Source: Candidatus Uhrbacteria bacterium
Lineage (GTDB): Bacteria > Patescibacteriota > Patescibacteriia > 2-12-FULL-60-25
DNA length: 64,000 nt
Assembly (NCBI GenBank): GCA_016222815.1
Contig: JACRQE010000006.1
Span: 1-64,000, forward strand
Direction of reading: 5' to 3'
Below, piece by piece: positions 25,164 through 35,217 of the stretch; the first letter of the stretch is position 1; each line of letters starts with the position of its first letter. The position numbers and the translations under genes were made by a program. A model generated the notes under the pieces. It did not search any database. It was given only the letters and a program-made list of their open reading frames with translations, and was not told the DNA's origin.

Positions 25164-25769
25164 TCAAAGAGACCAAGACTCGAGCCAGGAACGCATCTGC
25201 TCGATTTCTGTTTCTTGAGCTTTGATAATATCTTGAGCCAGCTGTTTCATTTCAGGGCGATTCGTTCCCTGGGCAAGCATCTGGGCCATCATAACCGCCA
25301 TCTGGTGATGGGGGATCATCTCTTGCAGGAAAGCTTCATCAAAGTTAGTTGCGTCTTTAAGTGATTGAATGTCGGAAACAACGGTTCCCATAATCCCTCC
25401 ATGCATCATGCCGCGTCCCATGCCTATTCCAGCGTCGGGGTTGACCGGGATGGTGTTGCCGTACCACTTTTTGTACCACGATTGCATCTTGGATATTTCT
25501 TGGGATTGGCTCTGAATGATCGTCTCAGCAAGAGCCAGGATTTCCGGACGCTTGGAGCGTTCTTGAGCGAGTTTCGCCATCTCGATTGCGCCTTCGTGGT
25601 GCGGGATCATCTGTTCAATGAAGTGCCTATCCAGATTATCCGAACCGAAACCCATCATCCGCATCATGCCAAAATTGTTATCGTTGGACACGCTGGCCGA
25701 GAGCAAAAGGGTCAGAAAAATACCGACCAGCAAGCCCATTACGCCATAAAGAAATGATATATTTTTCAT
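25164..25769 (-). CDS. DUF305 family protein (ferritin-like, membrane-anchored)
   Basis: 201 residues from ATG 25769; a longer frame to 25838 adds residues without support. An N-terminal membrane anchor (FLYGVMGLLVGIFLTLLLSA) is followed by two DUF305 units, each with the hallmark MIPHH: HFIEQMIPHHEGAIEMAKLA and AFLQEMIPHHQMAVMMAQML. The family forms a four-helix bundle rich in His and Met and is often linked to copper or other metal handling; a role here is inference. Met-rich segments (GMGRGMMHGGIMG) fit metal binding. An extended -10 (TGTTATCAT, 25778-25783 on the minus strand) predicts a leader of only about 2 nt. Confidence 0.9.
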   Translation of the reverse strand: MKNISFLYGVMGLLVGIFLTLLLSASVSNDNNFGMMRMMGFGSDNLDRHFIEQMIPHHEGAIEMAKLAQERSKRPEILALAETIIQSQSQEISKMQSWYKKWYGNTIPVNPDAGIGMGRGMMHGGIMGTVVSDIQSLKDATNFDEAFLQEMIPHHQMAVMMAQMLAQGTNRPEMKQLAQDIIKAQETEIEQMRSWLESWSL

Positions 25770-25924
25770 ATACCACGATGATAACAGCCAAGCAGTGCGT
25801 GCTGCAATTATTTTTTCGGTCACGAATGGATGATCCATCAGATTTTACTGAAGATCCCGGCTCTAGGGCCGGGATGACAGAAGAGGTGGGGCCGCGACGA
25901 CGGTGGACATGCTACACTATGGTT

Positions 25925-27451
25925 ATGGAGCATGCGCCCAAACAGGGCCGGGAACTGGCCACTCTGACCTGGGGAGTGTTTTTGTTGCTGGTGCTTGGCG
26001 TGGTCGGGATTTCCGTAAGTCCGCCGCTGCCTTTCATGCTTATCGCCGGGTTCATCTTCGCTTTGCTGTTTGCGTTCCGTTACATCTATTTTTCCTTCTA
26101 CCTGGCGATTGCGCTCGTGCCTTTCTTGGGCATGATGGTTTCTGTCCCCACGGGCGGTTTGCTCATCGGCCAACCGGCCTTCGGCGGTTCGGTGGACGTC
26201 TTCCTGGTGGAGATCGCTATGTTCGTGGTGATCGCGGCCTGGGCATTACGTCTGATTTTCTATTGGCTCGGTCGACGCGACGTGAATTGGCAGCCTCAAT
26301 TGCCGTTGTTCAAGCAATATCTGGGATTATTTTTCGCCCATGTGTTTTCCATGTTTTCCGGAGCGTTGCCGGATAAAATCTTCACCCTCCAATACAGCCT
26401 GCGTCCCGTGCTGTTCGATTACGTGGCGTTCGTGGCGTTGCCGGTGAATCTCATCCGCTCGCGCCGCCGCTTGTGGGGTGCGCTCGGTGTCACGGTGACG
26501 GTCGGGATGCTGGCGGCCCTGAGCGGATTCGCGGCCGTGATAATGCCCGCCGACTCATCCCAGATTTTCGGTCGGGCGCATCCATTCCCGATTTTCGGCG
26601 TCAACGTATTGGGCGAGAACCATAACGAGCTGGCCGAAGTCATGGTGTATTCTGCGCTGTTCGCTTGGGCCATGGTGCTGTTGGCAAAAGGGACGCGCCT
26701 CAAGCGCATCCTGGCTGCGATTGCGATTTTCCAGTTTGTCATCGGCATCCTGACTTTCACGCGGACTTTTTGGATCGTGACATTCCTCCAATTCGCTTTC
26801 CTGTGGTTCACTGACTGGCGGAAAGTCTTCAAACGCCATGTGCCCAAGTTCATGCTGGCCGGCATCCTGCTATTGCCGTTCGTGGTCGGCATGATCTATT
26901 ACACAGGGTCGTACACGGCTTTGAGCTCGAATGAGACCCGGTTGATGCTTTCGGAGATATCCTGGCTTTATTTCTGGGATAATCCGATTTTCGGTACGGG
27001 CGCCGGGAGTTTCATCAGCCGCATCGGAGCCACGCAGATTTTCGCATTCGAATTCGGCGCGCCGCTGGATTCGCATGGCTGGCTGCAGAAAATCATATTT
27101 GAAACCGGATTGTTGGGGCTTGCGGCGTTAACTATCCTGGCCGCCGGTTTCGTGTCAAAGTTCAGGATGTTGGTTTCGAAAATGGAGAAGAACGGCGTGG
27201 CCAAAGCATACTTTCTGATTTTGGCCGGAGCAGGCGGTGCAGTCATCTATCAGCTTTTCAATACTGATTACTGGACCGGCAAGATGTGGCTGCCGCTAGG
27301 TCTGGCTTTAGCGGCGGGTTTTGTATTGAGCCAGGAAAGCGAAACACAGGCCGTTGCGGAAAGCGATTCAGGCACGGCGGGAGGCTTGATGGCCCAGGGC
27401 ACGGAGACGCGCTCGTCCGACAAGGGCGCGCATGATATTCTTGAGGCGTGA
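25925..27451 (+). CDS. O-antigen ligase / polymerase-like membrane protein
   Basis: 508 residues from ATG 25925 (an ATG two codons upstream at 25919 is also possible; the frame is open from 25754). About twelve hydrophobic segments are visible, with a long loop containing YFWDNPIFGTGAGSF and FGAPLDSHGWLQKIIFETGLLG. That resembles the Wzy_C signature of O-antigen ligases (GxGxGxF...HNxxL), although His replaces HN. It is expected to act on lipid-linked glycans outside the membrane. The promoter TGCTACACT ends at 25918, so transcription would begin at the A of ATG 25925. The stop overlaps the next start (GTGA). Confidence 0.75.
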   Translation: MEHAPKQGRELATLTWGVFLLLVLGVVGISVSPPLPFMLIAGFIFALLFAFRYIYFSFYLAIALVPFLGMMVSVPTGGLLIGQPAFGGSVDVFLVEIAMFVVIAAWALRLIFYWLGRRDVNWQPQLPLFKQYLGLFFAHVFSMFSGALPDKIFTLQYSLRPVLFDYVAFVALPVNLIRSRRRLWGALGVTVTVGMLAALSGFAAVIMPADSSQIFGRAHPFPIFGVNVLGENHNELAEVMVYSALFAWAMVLLAKGTRLKRILAAIAIFQFVIGILTFTRTFWIVTFLQFAFLWFTDWRKVFKRHVPKFMLAGILLLPFVVGMIYYTGSYTALSSNETRLMLSEISWLYFWDNPIFGTGAGSFISRIGATQIFAFEFGAPLDSHGWLQKIIFETGLLGLAALTILAAGFVSKFRMLVSKMEKNGVAKAYFLILAGAGGAVIYQLFNTDYWTGKMWLPLGLALAAGFVLSQESETQAVAESDSGTAGGLMAQGTETRSSDKGAHDILEA

Positions 27452-30267
27452 AACCGACTAAGGCGTACCAAAAATCCACGGCTTTGCACCGCGAGCCAGG
27501 AGGCTTGAGGGCTTTGGATTTTTTCGTGAAGCGTATCGAGCTGTCGAACACGGGGCGGAAGCCTCATCAGGTCAGGATTTTAGTCGCTAATTGCGGCGCA
27601 GGAAATTTAGCAATGCCGCTAGCCCAGCTCGGTTATGACGTGATGGGCGCGGATACGGATGAGGCGGCAATTGGACGCGCTCGGGAAACGGCAAGGGATT
27701 TTTCGTTGAAAGCCTCTTTCTTCGTAGGCCCGGCGTCAATGGTCCAAGGGAAATTCGATGTAGTCATCCTGGATAATCTGCAGGATGAAACCGACCCAGC
27801 CTCGTTTCTCGAAGCTTTGAAAGAAAAGACCGCGCCCGATGGAATTCTGCTTGTCGCCGCAGAGAGGGTGAATGGGTTCTCTCGACGTTCTTTGCCGCGG
27901 CTTTTGATGGCTACGGGATGGAGACCTAGATATACAGCCGTAGCCTCTTCCTGGTTCAGGCAGTTCTTCGGATCAGTCGGCAGACATTTCATGAAACGGG
28001 GCAGTAAAGCGTTCCATGCCTGTGATGCGATGGATAATTGGATGGCGCATAGCACGCCAAATGCTCTGGCCGACGGTTGGCTCATCGAAGCCAAGCCGTT
28101 TGATCCAGGAAAATCATCGGTAGTGCATATCGTGGATTCGTTGAACGCGGGTGGGGCTGAACGTCTGGTGTTGGAATTAGCCAAGCGTCTACCGTCACAT
28201 GATTTCGAAATCCAAGTCTTGTCGCTTTTGCGCGGCGGTCCGTTGGAACCGGAATACCGCAAATCCGGCATCAAGCTGACGGTCATGGGCTATGCTTGGC
28301 CGTATGGTCTGGATACGTTGTGGAAAACTTATGCATTCTTGCGGAGAGAGCGGCCGCAAATAGTCCACACCCATCTGTTCGCCGCAGATGTGTGGGGCCG
28401 GACGGCGGCAAGGCTGGCGCGCGTACCGATTATCGTCTCGACCGAGCATAATTCGAACCAGGATTTCGGTTGGATCCGGAGGGTATGCAAAAAGCTGACC
28501 AACCGATTCGCGGCGCGGCTCATCGCCATCTCGCAGACGGTCAAAAAGGAGATGGAAGATCGCGAAGGGGCAGACCCGAAAAAAATCGAAACCGTTCCCA
28601 ACGGCATCGACATCAGCAGGGTGATCGAACGACCGGCGCGTCATTTCCGCGATGTGCCGAGGCTGTTGACGTTGAGCCGCCTGACCAAGCAGAAGGATTT
28701 AGCTACGCTCCTCAAAGCTTTGGCTTTAGTCAAAGGCCAATGGATCCTGCAAGTCGCGGGTACGGGCGAGGAGGAGAATGAACTCAAGAATCTGGCAAGA
28801 CGGCTCGGTTTGGAATCGCGCATCGAGTTCTTGGGATATTGCGAAGATGCGCCGGTGCTTTTGGCCCAATCCGATATCTTCTGCCTGCCGTCGCGTTGGG
28901 AGGGACAAGGCTTGGCTGTGTTGGAAGCGGCGGCTGCCGGGGTCCCGATGATCGTTTCGGATTTGCCCGTGTTGCATGAAACCGTGGACAAGGGCGAGGC
29001 CGTGTTCGTCGAATCGGGTGACGTACCGTCTTGGGCCCATGCGATCGAACAGATGCTGGCCGAGCAAGAGGACTTTGTGGCGCGCGCGCAGTCCGCTAAA
29101 GCGCGGATACGCGGGAAATATCCGATAGAGAAAATGGTGGGCGCCTATGCCCGGGTCTATCGCGGGCTGGTCCCGTCCAAGTCGGGAGACGAAAAACCTT
29201 TGGTTTATCAGGTAGTCACGTCGTTTTATCCGGCGGGTGCGGAACGGCTGGTGTTCGAGATCGCGAAACGTCTGCCGGAACACGGATATCGGACCAAGGT
29301 CGCATCCATAAACGGCGGCGGGTTGATGGAAGAGGAATTCAAGAAAGCCGGGGTGGAATACAGGATTTGGGAGAAAAAAGGGCCTGCGAATTCAGCTGCG
29401 TTGTTTAGGCTGTACCGCGAGTTCCGGGAAACGAAGCCGCTTATCGTGCATACGAACCTGTTCGGCGCCGACGTTTGGGGAAGACTGGCCGCATATTTCG
29501 CCCGAGTGCCGCTCATCATCACGACCGAGCACAATGCCTATCTGGACCATGGTGCGATCAAGCGCTGCGTGAAACGAGGTCTGGTCATGATCAGCGATGG
29601 CTGTGTGGCCGTTTCAGACATGGTCAAGGAATATATGCTCGCCAAAGAGCATATGCCGGCACACAAAATCACGGTCATCAAGAACGCGGTCGATATGCAG
29701 GGCTTCGGCCGGCGTGTCGGAGGTTTGCATGATCCGGCGCGGCTCATCAACATCGGCCGTCTGACTCGGCAAAAAGACCAGGTCACTTTGCTCAAAGCGC
29801 TGGCGGAAACCACCCTTCCTTGGCGTTTGCAGTTGGTGGGGACGGGTGAGATGAAAGTCGAGCTTGAGGATTTGACCAGAGAGTTGGGCATAGCCGACAA
29901 GGTGGATTTCCTCGGACATAGGCATGACATCGGACGCCTGCTCGCGGAATCTGATCTGTTCGTCTCGACCTCGCGTTGGGAGGGTTTGGCACTGACCGTG
30001 ATAGAAGCCGCGGCGACTGGCGTGCCCATGGTATTGCCGGATATCCGCGCATCACACGAAGTGGCGGGCGAAAACGAGGCGAAGTTCGCACGACCGGGGG
30101 ATGTGCGGGCTTTCCGTGTCGCCATCGAAGAATCGTTGGCCGACTACCCGGCGACAGCGGAACGAGCGATAGATACGGCGGTTCGGGTGCGCCGGGATTT
30201 CGCCATTGAACGGTTGGTTAACGATTATGCAAAGTATTACCGCAACTTGAGATTGTTGAGGGATTAG
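27448..30267 (+). CDS. Fusion: SAM methyltransferase + two tandem GT4 glycosyltransferases
   Basis: 939 residues. Residues 1-220 form a class I methyltransferase (VRILVANCGAGNLAMPLAQLGYDVMGADTD, FDVVILDNLQDE). From 225 to 590 and again from 600 to 939 lie two complete GT4 enzymes that resemble each other: VVHIVDSLNAGGAERLVLEL and LVYQVVTSFYPAGAERLVFE at their starts, both with VHTxLFxADVWGR, ITTEHN-like motifs and SRWEGxALxVxEAAAxGVPM. The pair looks like an internal duplication. A single chain could add two sugars in sequence and methylate one, for example as an end cap (inference). GTG start at 27448, overlapping the ligase-like gene. Confidence 0.88.
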   Translation: MKPTKAYQKSTALHREPGGLRALDFFVKRIELSNTGRKPHQVRILVANCGAGNLAMPLAQLGYDVMGADTDEAAIGRARETARDFSLKASFFVGPASMVQGKFDVVILDNLQDETDPASFLEALKEKTAPDGILLVAAERVNGFSRRSLPRLLMATGWRPRYTAVASSWFRQFFGSVGRHFMKRGSKAFHACDAMDNWMAHSTPNALADGWLIEAKPFDPGKSSVVHIVDSLNAGGAERLVLELAKRLPSHDFEIQVLSLLRGGPLEPEYRKSGIKLTVMGYAWPYGLDTLWKTYAFLRRERPQIVHTHLFAADVWGRTAARLARVPIIVSTEHNSNQDFGWIRRVCKKLTNRFAARLIAISQTVKKEMEDREGADPKKIETVPNGIDISRVIERPARHFRDVPRLLTLSRLTKQKDLATLLKALALVKGQWILQVAGTGEEENELKNLARRLGLESRIEFLGYCEDAPVLLAQSDIFCLPSRWEGQGLAVLEAAAAGVPMIVSDLPVLHETVDKGEAVFVESGDVPSWAHAIEQMLAEQEDFVARAQSAKARIRGKYPIEKMVGAYARVYRGLVPSKSGDEKPLVYQVVTSFYPAGAERLVFEIAKRLPEHGYRTKVASINGGGLMEEEFKKAGVEYRIWEKKGPANSAALFRLYREFRETKPLIVHTNLFGADVWGRLAAYFARVPLIITTEHNAYLDHGAIKRCVKRGLVMISDGCVAVSDMVKEYMLAKEHMPAHKITVIKNAVDMQGFGRRVGGLHDPARLINIGRLTRQKDQVTLLKALAETTLPWRLQLVGTGEMKVELEDLTRELGIADKVDFLGHRHDIGRLLAESDLFVSTSRWEGLALTVIEAAATGVPMVLPDIRASHEVAGENEAKFARPGDVRAFRVAIEESLADYPATAERAIDTAVRVRRDFAIERLVNDYAKYYRNLRLLRD

Positions 30268-30278
30268 GAGATTTTTTT

Positions 30279-31508
30279 ATGCGCATCCTGCACGTCAATA
30301 AATTTTTCGACCAGAGAGACGGCGTGGACATCTATGTCCATGAATTGATGCGGCGGCAAACGCTGGCCGGACACGAGACGCATATCCTGGCTACGCGTTC
30401 GCCGTGGAATGCGGCAACTCCGGATGCGCGGATATTCATTCGCCGGTACGACCTTTCGAAAAGCGAAGGGATCCTGAAGGATGCGCACAAAGCGATGAAT
30501 TTCCTCTGGAACCGCGAAGCGCGACGGGCCATGCGCCAGGCGATCGCGGAATTCAAACCAGACCTGGTCCATCTGCACAATGTCTACCATCACTTGTCGA
30601 CTTCGATATTGGCTGAGATCAGGTCGGCGCGCTTGCCCTGCGTACAGACGCTGCATGACTACAAGCTGGCTTGTCCGAATTACCGGATGTTCACGGAAAA
30701 CGCGACATGCGAACGCTGCAAGGGAGGGCACTACCACGAAGCGATCAGGCACCACTGCCTGTGGCCAACTTTTTCGGCCAATGCGTTGGGGGCGCTGGAG
30801 ATGGGTTGGGCCAAGGCTACGCAAGCATATGAGCGGACGGTCAAGATATTCGTCTGCCCTTCGCATTTCATGGCCGATAAGATGACGGAGTGGGGCGAAC
30901 CGCAGTCCAAGATGACGGTCATACCGAACGCGACGGAAATCACCGGAAAACAGGCTACACGCGATGGAGGTTATGTGCTATTCGCTGGGCGACTGGCTGT
31001 GGAGAAGGGTGCGGAAGTGCTGATCAGGGCGGCCGCGCGATTGCCCGAGATGAAAATCAAAATCGCGGGTACGGGATCGGATGAAACGCGATTGCGGCGG
31101 TTGGCCGAGGAACTCAATGCAAAGAATGTTTTGTTTTTGGGGTTCGTCAAGCGGGCGGAAAATCTTGAACTTTGGGAGCGCGCCCAAGCCCTGATTGTCC
31201 CTTCAATCTGGTATGAGAACGCGTCCATCGCGGTCTTGGAAGCCATGGGGCAGGGTTTGCCGATTTTGGCTTCACGCATCGGAGGTTTACCTGAACAGGT
31301 GGTCGATGGTGAAAACGGATTGTTGATCGAGCCTCGTAGCGTCGATGCCTGGGAGCAGGGACTTAGGAAGTTCATGTCGCTGGCCGAGTCCGATCGGGAA
31401 GCGATGGCCTCGGCTGCACGGCGGCGGGCCGAGGAGCTATTTGCCTGGAGCGGACATTTAGATAGACTGGAGGAAGCGTATCAATCGGCAATGGGGATTC
31501 GGGATTGA
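30279..31508 (+). CDS. Glycosyltransferase family 4
   Basis: The 409-residue GT-B enzyme has N-terminal MRILHVNKFFDQRDGVDIYV, an acceptor-lobe stretch with a Cys cluster (TLHDYKLACPNYRMF, CERCKGGHYHEAIRHHC), the nucleotide-lobe VLFAGRLAVEKGAEVL and the conserved PSIWYENASIAVLEAMGQGLP. The Cys-containing insertion is common to a WcaL/exopolysaccharide subgroup. It lies 11 nt behind the fusion gene and is probably in the same operon. Confidence 0.88.
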   Translation: MRILHVNKFFDQRDGVDIYVHELMRRQTLAGHETHILATRSPWNAATPDARIFIRRYDLSKSEGILKDAHKAMNFLWNREARRAMRQAIAEFKPDLVHLHNVYHHLSTSILAEIRSARLPCVQTLHDYKLACPNYRMFTENATCERCKGGHYHEAIRHHCLWPTFSANALGALEMGWAKATQAYERTVKIFVCPSHFMADKMTEWGEPQSKMTVIPNATEITGKQATRDGGYVLFAGRLAVEKGAEVLIRAAARLPEMKIKIAGTGSDETRLRRLAEELNAKNVLFLGFVKRAENLELWERAQALIVPSIWYENASIAVLEAMGQGLPILASRIGGLPEQVVDGENGLLIEPRSVDAWEQGLRKFMSLAESDREAMASAARRRAEELFAWSGHLDRLEEAYQSAMGIRD

Positions 31509-31533
31509 CTTTTCGGCGATTTTCTGCTAGTTT
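31505..31533 (+). promoter_or_regulatory. Promoter giving a near-leaderless mRNA
   Basis: TTGACT (31505-31510), 17-bp spacer, extended -10 TGC-TAGTTT (31528-31533). The ATG at 31543 lies about 3 nt after the predicted start site, and no ribosome binding site is present. Confidence 0.7.
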
Positions 31534-31542
31534 CAGCTAAAT

Positions 31543-33552
31543 ATGCCGCGGCGTTACCAGTATTGGGCGGCGCTTGCCTTGGCGCTTAGCTTGATCCGGC
31601 CCGAAACCACCTGGGCTGCCAAAGGGATTCCCGGATCCCCGGCTATTATCAACCTTTATCTTAACTGGCAGATCAAAGAAGAAGACCTGCCGGCGTTGGC
31701 GCGATGGGACATGCTGGTCCTTGATGCGAACCAACAGGCCAGATATCCGGACCGTTTGCGCAAACTGCGCCAGTTGAATCCGTCCATAAAGATTTTGGCC
31801 TACATCCCGTCCGAGGAATATGCGACCGTGCATCTGACCGAACCGCCGGAATATCCGTTCGCCAAACTCGGGGCTAGGATCCGCGAAGATTGGTGGTTGC
31901 GCGACCCGCAGGGCAACCGTGTTTATTTTTGGCCCGGACAACCCATGCTTGATGTCAGCGGCGCCAGCCGTGGAGGCGAAGCGTGGAATGCCTTTTTGCC
32001 GCGCTTCGTACGCGACGAAATTCTGTCCAGCGGTTTGTGGGACGGCGTCTTTTTGGATAACACTTTCGAAAAACTATCAGACCATGTGAAAGCACCAGTG
32101 GATATCGACCGTGACGGGCGGGCGGACGCTAAGGACCAGACGGACAGGATTTGGCGCTTGGGCATGCAGGACATGTTGAGGAAGATGCGTGACATGAATC
32201 CGGGCGCCATCATCATGGGCAACGGCGGAGGTATTTACGCGAACCAGTTGAACGGGGTGCTGTATGAGAGCTTCCCGAGCTGGAGTTGGGCGCCGAACTG
32301 GAAAGATCTACGTGATGCGATATCCAAGAACCAAGCGCCGTCCGTGACCAGCATCAACGTCAACACGAACGACGCCGACCGTCCCGGAGATTATCGGTTG
32401 ATGCGTTATGGATTAGGCAGCGCCTTGACGGCCGGAGCCATGTTCTCGTTCGACAAAGGCGCGTGGAGCCATGACGAATTGTGGTGGTACGAGGAATACG
32501 AAATGGCGTTGGGCGCGCCGACCGGAGCGGCTAAAATCATGGCCGGGGCAAGCGGGCAGAGCGTGGTCCCGGCGGTCTGGGGACGGTCTTTCCAGAAAGG
32601 CCTGGCGCTCGTGAACAGTACGGGCGCGACCCAGCGCGTGCAGCTCCCGGGGGTTTTCGAGAAATTACGCGGCAGCCAGGACCAAAAAACAAACGACGGA
32701 GCACTGGTCACGGCGGTGGATATCCCAGCCAAGGACGGTTTGGTTTTGCTGCGGCGTTCGGGTCCGACCGAGATCCGCGATGCGGCATTCGTGAACGGGA
32801 GTTTCTTGCGGGTTTATGATGCGACCGGGCGGCAGAAGCAGAACGGTTTTTTCGCGCAACGCACCGATGCGCCGAGCGGAGCCATGATCCTGGCTACGGA
32901 TATCGACGCGGACGGCGCTGACGATCTTTTGGTCGGGGATAAGGGGAAAATCGAGATCAAGTGGGGGACGGGCAAGACGTCGTCTTTCCAGCCTTTCGGA
33001 AAGGCATATTCTGGCAGATTGTTTTTGGCCGCAGGGCAAGCGAATCGCGATAGGCCGAAAGAGATTATCGTGGGACGCGAAAACAAACCGCCGGAAGTGA
33101 AGGTTTTTTCCGCGACCGGAAAAGAGCTGGCAAGATGGTTCGCTTATAACGCATCCTTCGGCGGCGGTGTGCGGGTGGCGATCGGCGATCTTGAAGACAG
33201 CGGCTTGCGTCAGATAGTGACCGGCGCCGGAGCGGGCGGTGGCCCACATGTGAAAATTTGGAAAACCGACGGCCGGCCTTGGGGCGGAGGATTCTTCGCC
33301 TTTGACGCCAGCGAAAGCGGCGGCATCAGTTTGGCTTCGGGCGACGTGGACGGCGACGGCAAAAGCGAAATCGTGGTCGGCTCGGGACGGGGAGCGGTGC
33401 CGCGCGTGCGGATTTACGACGGAAAAGGTAGACTTGAGAGTGAGTTCGCGGTTTCGGACAAGCCGCTTATCGGAGGTATCGAAGTCGGGATATCGGACGT
33501 AGACGAGGACGGAAAGCCGGAAATTTTGGTCGGCGGTCTGCCGGCCATCTGA
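31543..33552 (+). CDS. Secreted putative glycoside hydrolase (GHL15-like) with FG-GAP repeats
   Basis: The 669-residue protein has a signal peptide (WAALALALSLIRPETTWAA). A TIM-barrel-like domain of about 400 residues follows (NLYLNWQIKEEDLPALARWDMLVLD, MLDVSGAS, LWDGVFLDNTF, IIMGNGGG), resembling the hypothetical glycosyl hydrolase 15 family; the acidic residues in MLDVS and FLDN are candidate active-site residues. The C-terminal 250 residues hold FG-GAP/VCBS-like propeller repeats (DIDADGADDLLVGDKG, GDVDGDGKSEIVVGSGRG, DVDEDGKPEILVGG). It may trim or remodel surface glycan. Substrate unknown. Confidence 0.8.
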   Translation: MPRRYQYWAALALALSLIRPETTWAAKGIPGSPAIINLYLNWQIKEEDLPALARWDMLVLDANQQARYPDRLRKLRQLNPSIKILAYIPSEEYATVHLTEPPEYPFAKLGARIREDWWLRDPQGNRVYFWPGQPMLDVSGASRGGEAWNAFLPRFVRDEILSSGLWDGVFLDNTFEKLSDHVKAPVDIDRDGRADAKDQTDRIWRLGMQDMLRKMRDMNPGAIIMGNGGGIYANQLNGVLYESFPSWSWAPNWKDLRDAISKNQAPSVTSINVNTNDADRPGDYRLMRYGLGSALTAGAMFSFDKGAWSHDELWWYEEYEMALGAPTGAAKIMAGASGQSVVPAVWGRSFQKGLALVNSTGATQRVQLPGVFEKLRGSQDQKTNDGALVTAVDIPAKDGLVLLRRSGPTEIRDAAFVNGSFLRVYDATGRQKQNGFFAQRTDAPSGAMILATDIDADGADDLLVGDKGKIEIKWGTGKTSSFQPFGKAYSGRLFLAAGQANRDRPKEIIVGRENKPPEVKVFSATGKELARWFAYNASFGGGVRVAIGDLEDSGLRQIVTGAGAGGGPHVKIWKTDGRPWGGGFFAFDASESGGISLASGDVDGDGKSEIVVGSGRGAVPRVRIYDGKGRLESEFAVSDKPLIGGIEVGISDVDEDGKPEILVGGLPAI

Positions 33553-33556
33553 TGAT

Positions 33557-35209
33557 ATGGGACGAATCGAAGACACACTGCGCAAGAAAGGTTTGACAGG
33601 TTTGGTGAAACACGGAAGCGTGGTGTCTTTGGCGCCGGCACGGGCATTATCATCGCATGCGCGCCGCGTCTATCGTGAAAAATACCAGAACGCCTATAAA
33701 TATCCGAGATGGATTTTCGCATTCGATACGTTATTGGTCGGGATCGCCGCCATCTTGCTGGCTTTCAACTTGAGCGTATTCCTCGAGTCGTACAAGAGAG
33801 CGGAATCAGGATTGGATCTGGAGCTGAAGGCGCCGCCCTTGATTGCGGCTGACGAAACGCCGCTTGAACTGGATGTGAGGTCCACGGATGGAAAACGGCA
33901 TGACGGCGTCAGTCTTAAGTGGGAGTTGCCACCGTGGGTCGAGATTATCGAGGCGGTGCCAAAAATGGATGCTGACGGTTTCGTGGATTTGGGCAGTATC
34001 CGGCCAGGAGAAACCAAGTCGTCCAGGCTGTTGGTGCGTATCAGGGCGCGCGCCGGCACAAAGGCCCAGATAGGATTCGTCTTGAGCCAATATGATCCGT
34101 TATTCTTCGCCTTGGATTATCCGGGGAGCGAGACGCGTTTGGTGGAGCGGAGCGCACTGAATTCGTCGGCCGTGTTGAGCCAAGCGAATTATCCGTCCGA
34201 GGCATCAGTTCCGGTTGTCGTGCGCAACGATGGGCGATTGATCGCACGAGCCGTTTCTTTGCGGCTCACTAAGCACGAGGGCGCGCCGGATGCAGGGTTC
34301 GGGACCACGGATTCGTTTTCCATCGGTGATATGGCACCGGGTGAAAGACGGCTGATATATATAAAGTTGGGGCAGGAGATCGGACGATCTATTGCTTTGG
34401 GTTGGGACCTGCAAGATGGGGCGCAGACGGTCGAAAGTACGGAATTGAAGATCAAGACGTCAGCTAGCGATGGCGTCAGGATCGAAAACGCAGTATTTGG
34501 CGTAGACGGAAAATTGAAGATTGACTACACATCCGCTTTAGCGGCCGAGGTATGGGTGAGTTGCGCGGCGACATCGAGCGTGTCGTCGCCATGGCGTACG
34601 TTCGACATCGCACAGGGAAGCGGGACCGTGGTTATCAACGAAACCGCGAGACAGGAAGGTTCGGCCTGCGAGATCATCCCTATCGATCTCCAGACGAATA
34701 CGCTCGGCAGGCAGGTCACGGCGATGAAAGGAAATACGATCCCATTCAGCGCCTCGGCGAGATATTACGGGATGAGCGGTGATCAGCTCGGGGTCGGATC
34801 TTTGCCGCCGCGGGTGGGCGAGAAGACCACGTATTGGGTTATCTGGTCCGTTGGTCCGTCAGAAAGCGATTTGCAGAATGCCGAAATGCAGACGGTCTTG
34901 CCGAGCGGTGTCGCACCAACCGGCAAATTCGCTTCGGCTACGCCCGGAACATTCAGGATCGAAGGCCAGACCGTAATTTGGGATGTGCCATTGTTGCCGT
35001 TGGGAGGAGGCGAAAAATTGACGTTCGCTTTTGAGATTGGAATCCAACCGACAGAAACGGACGCAGGAAGGATTTTGGAACTCGTGGGAACGAGTTCGTT
35101 CACGGCGAAAACGAAAAACGGTCTCGAGCTGAAAGCCGAAACCGTCGGTGACGACACGAACATCCATTCGGATGATTTGGGAAGAGGTCGCGGTATGATC
35201 GTGGAATAG
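33557..35209 (+). CDS. Membrane protein with extracellular beta-sandwich repeats
   Basis: The 550-residue protein has a basic N-terminus of about 50 residues, one membrane helix (FAFDTLLVGIAAILLAFNLSV) and then about 470 extracytoplasmic residues arranged as repeated beta-rich units. SIRPGETKSSRLLVRIRA, DMAPGERRLIYIKLG and PRVGEKTTYWVIWSV resemble Ig/DUF11-like domains. No enzyme motif seen. It follows the hydrolase gene by 4 nt and is likely co-expressed; an envelope assembly or anchoring role is inference. Confidence 0.75.
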   Translation: MGRIEDTLRKKGLTGLVKHGSVVSLAPARALSSHARRVYREKYQNAYKYPRWIFAFDTLLVGIAAILLAFNLSVFLESYKRAESGLDLELKAPPLIAADETPLELDVRSTDGKRHDGVSLKWELPPWVEIIEAVPKMDADGFVDLGSIRPGETKSSRLLVRIRARAGTKAQIGFVLSQYDPLFFALDYPGSETRLVERSALNSSAVLSQANYPSEASVPVVVRNDGRLIARAVSLRLTKHEGAPDAGFGTTDSFSIGDMAPGERRLIYIKLGQEIGRSIALGWDLQDGAQTVESTELKIKTSASDGVRIENAVFGVDGKLKIDYTSALAAEVWVSCAATSSVSSPWRTFDIAQGSGTVVINETARQEGSACEIIPIDLQTNTLGRQVTAMKGNTIPFSASARYYGMSGDQLGVGSLPPRVGEKTTYWVIWSVGPSESDLQNAEMQTVLPSGVAPTGKFASATPGTFRIEGQTVIWDVPLLPLGGGEKLTFAFEIGIQPTETDAGRILELVGTSSFTAKTKNGLELKAETVGDDTNIHSDDLGRGRGMIVE

Positions 35210-35217
35210 ACGGGCGA

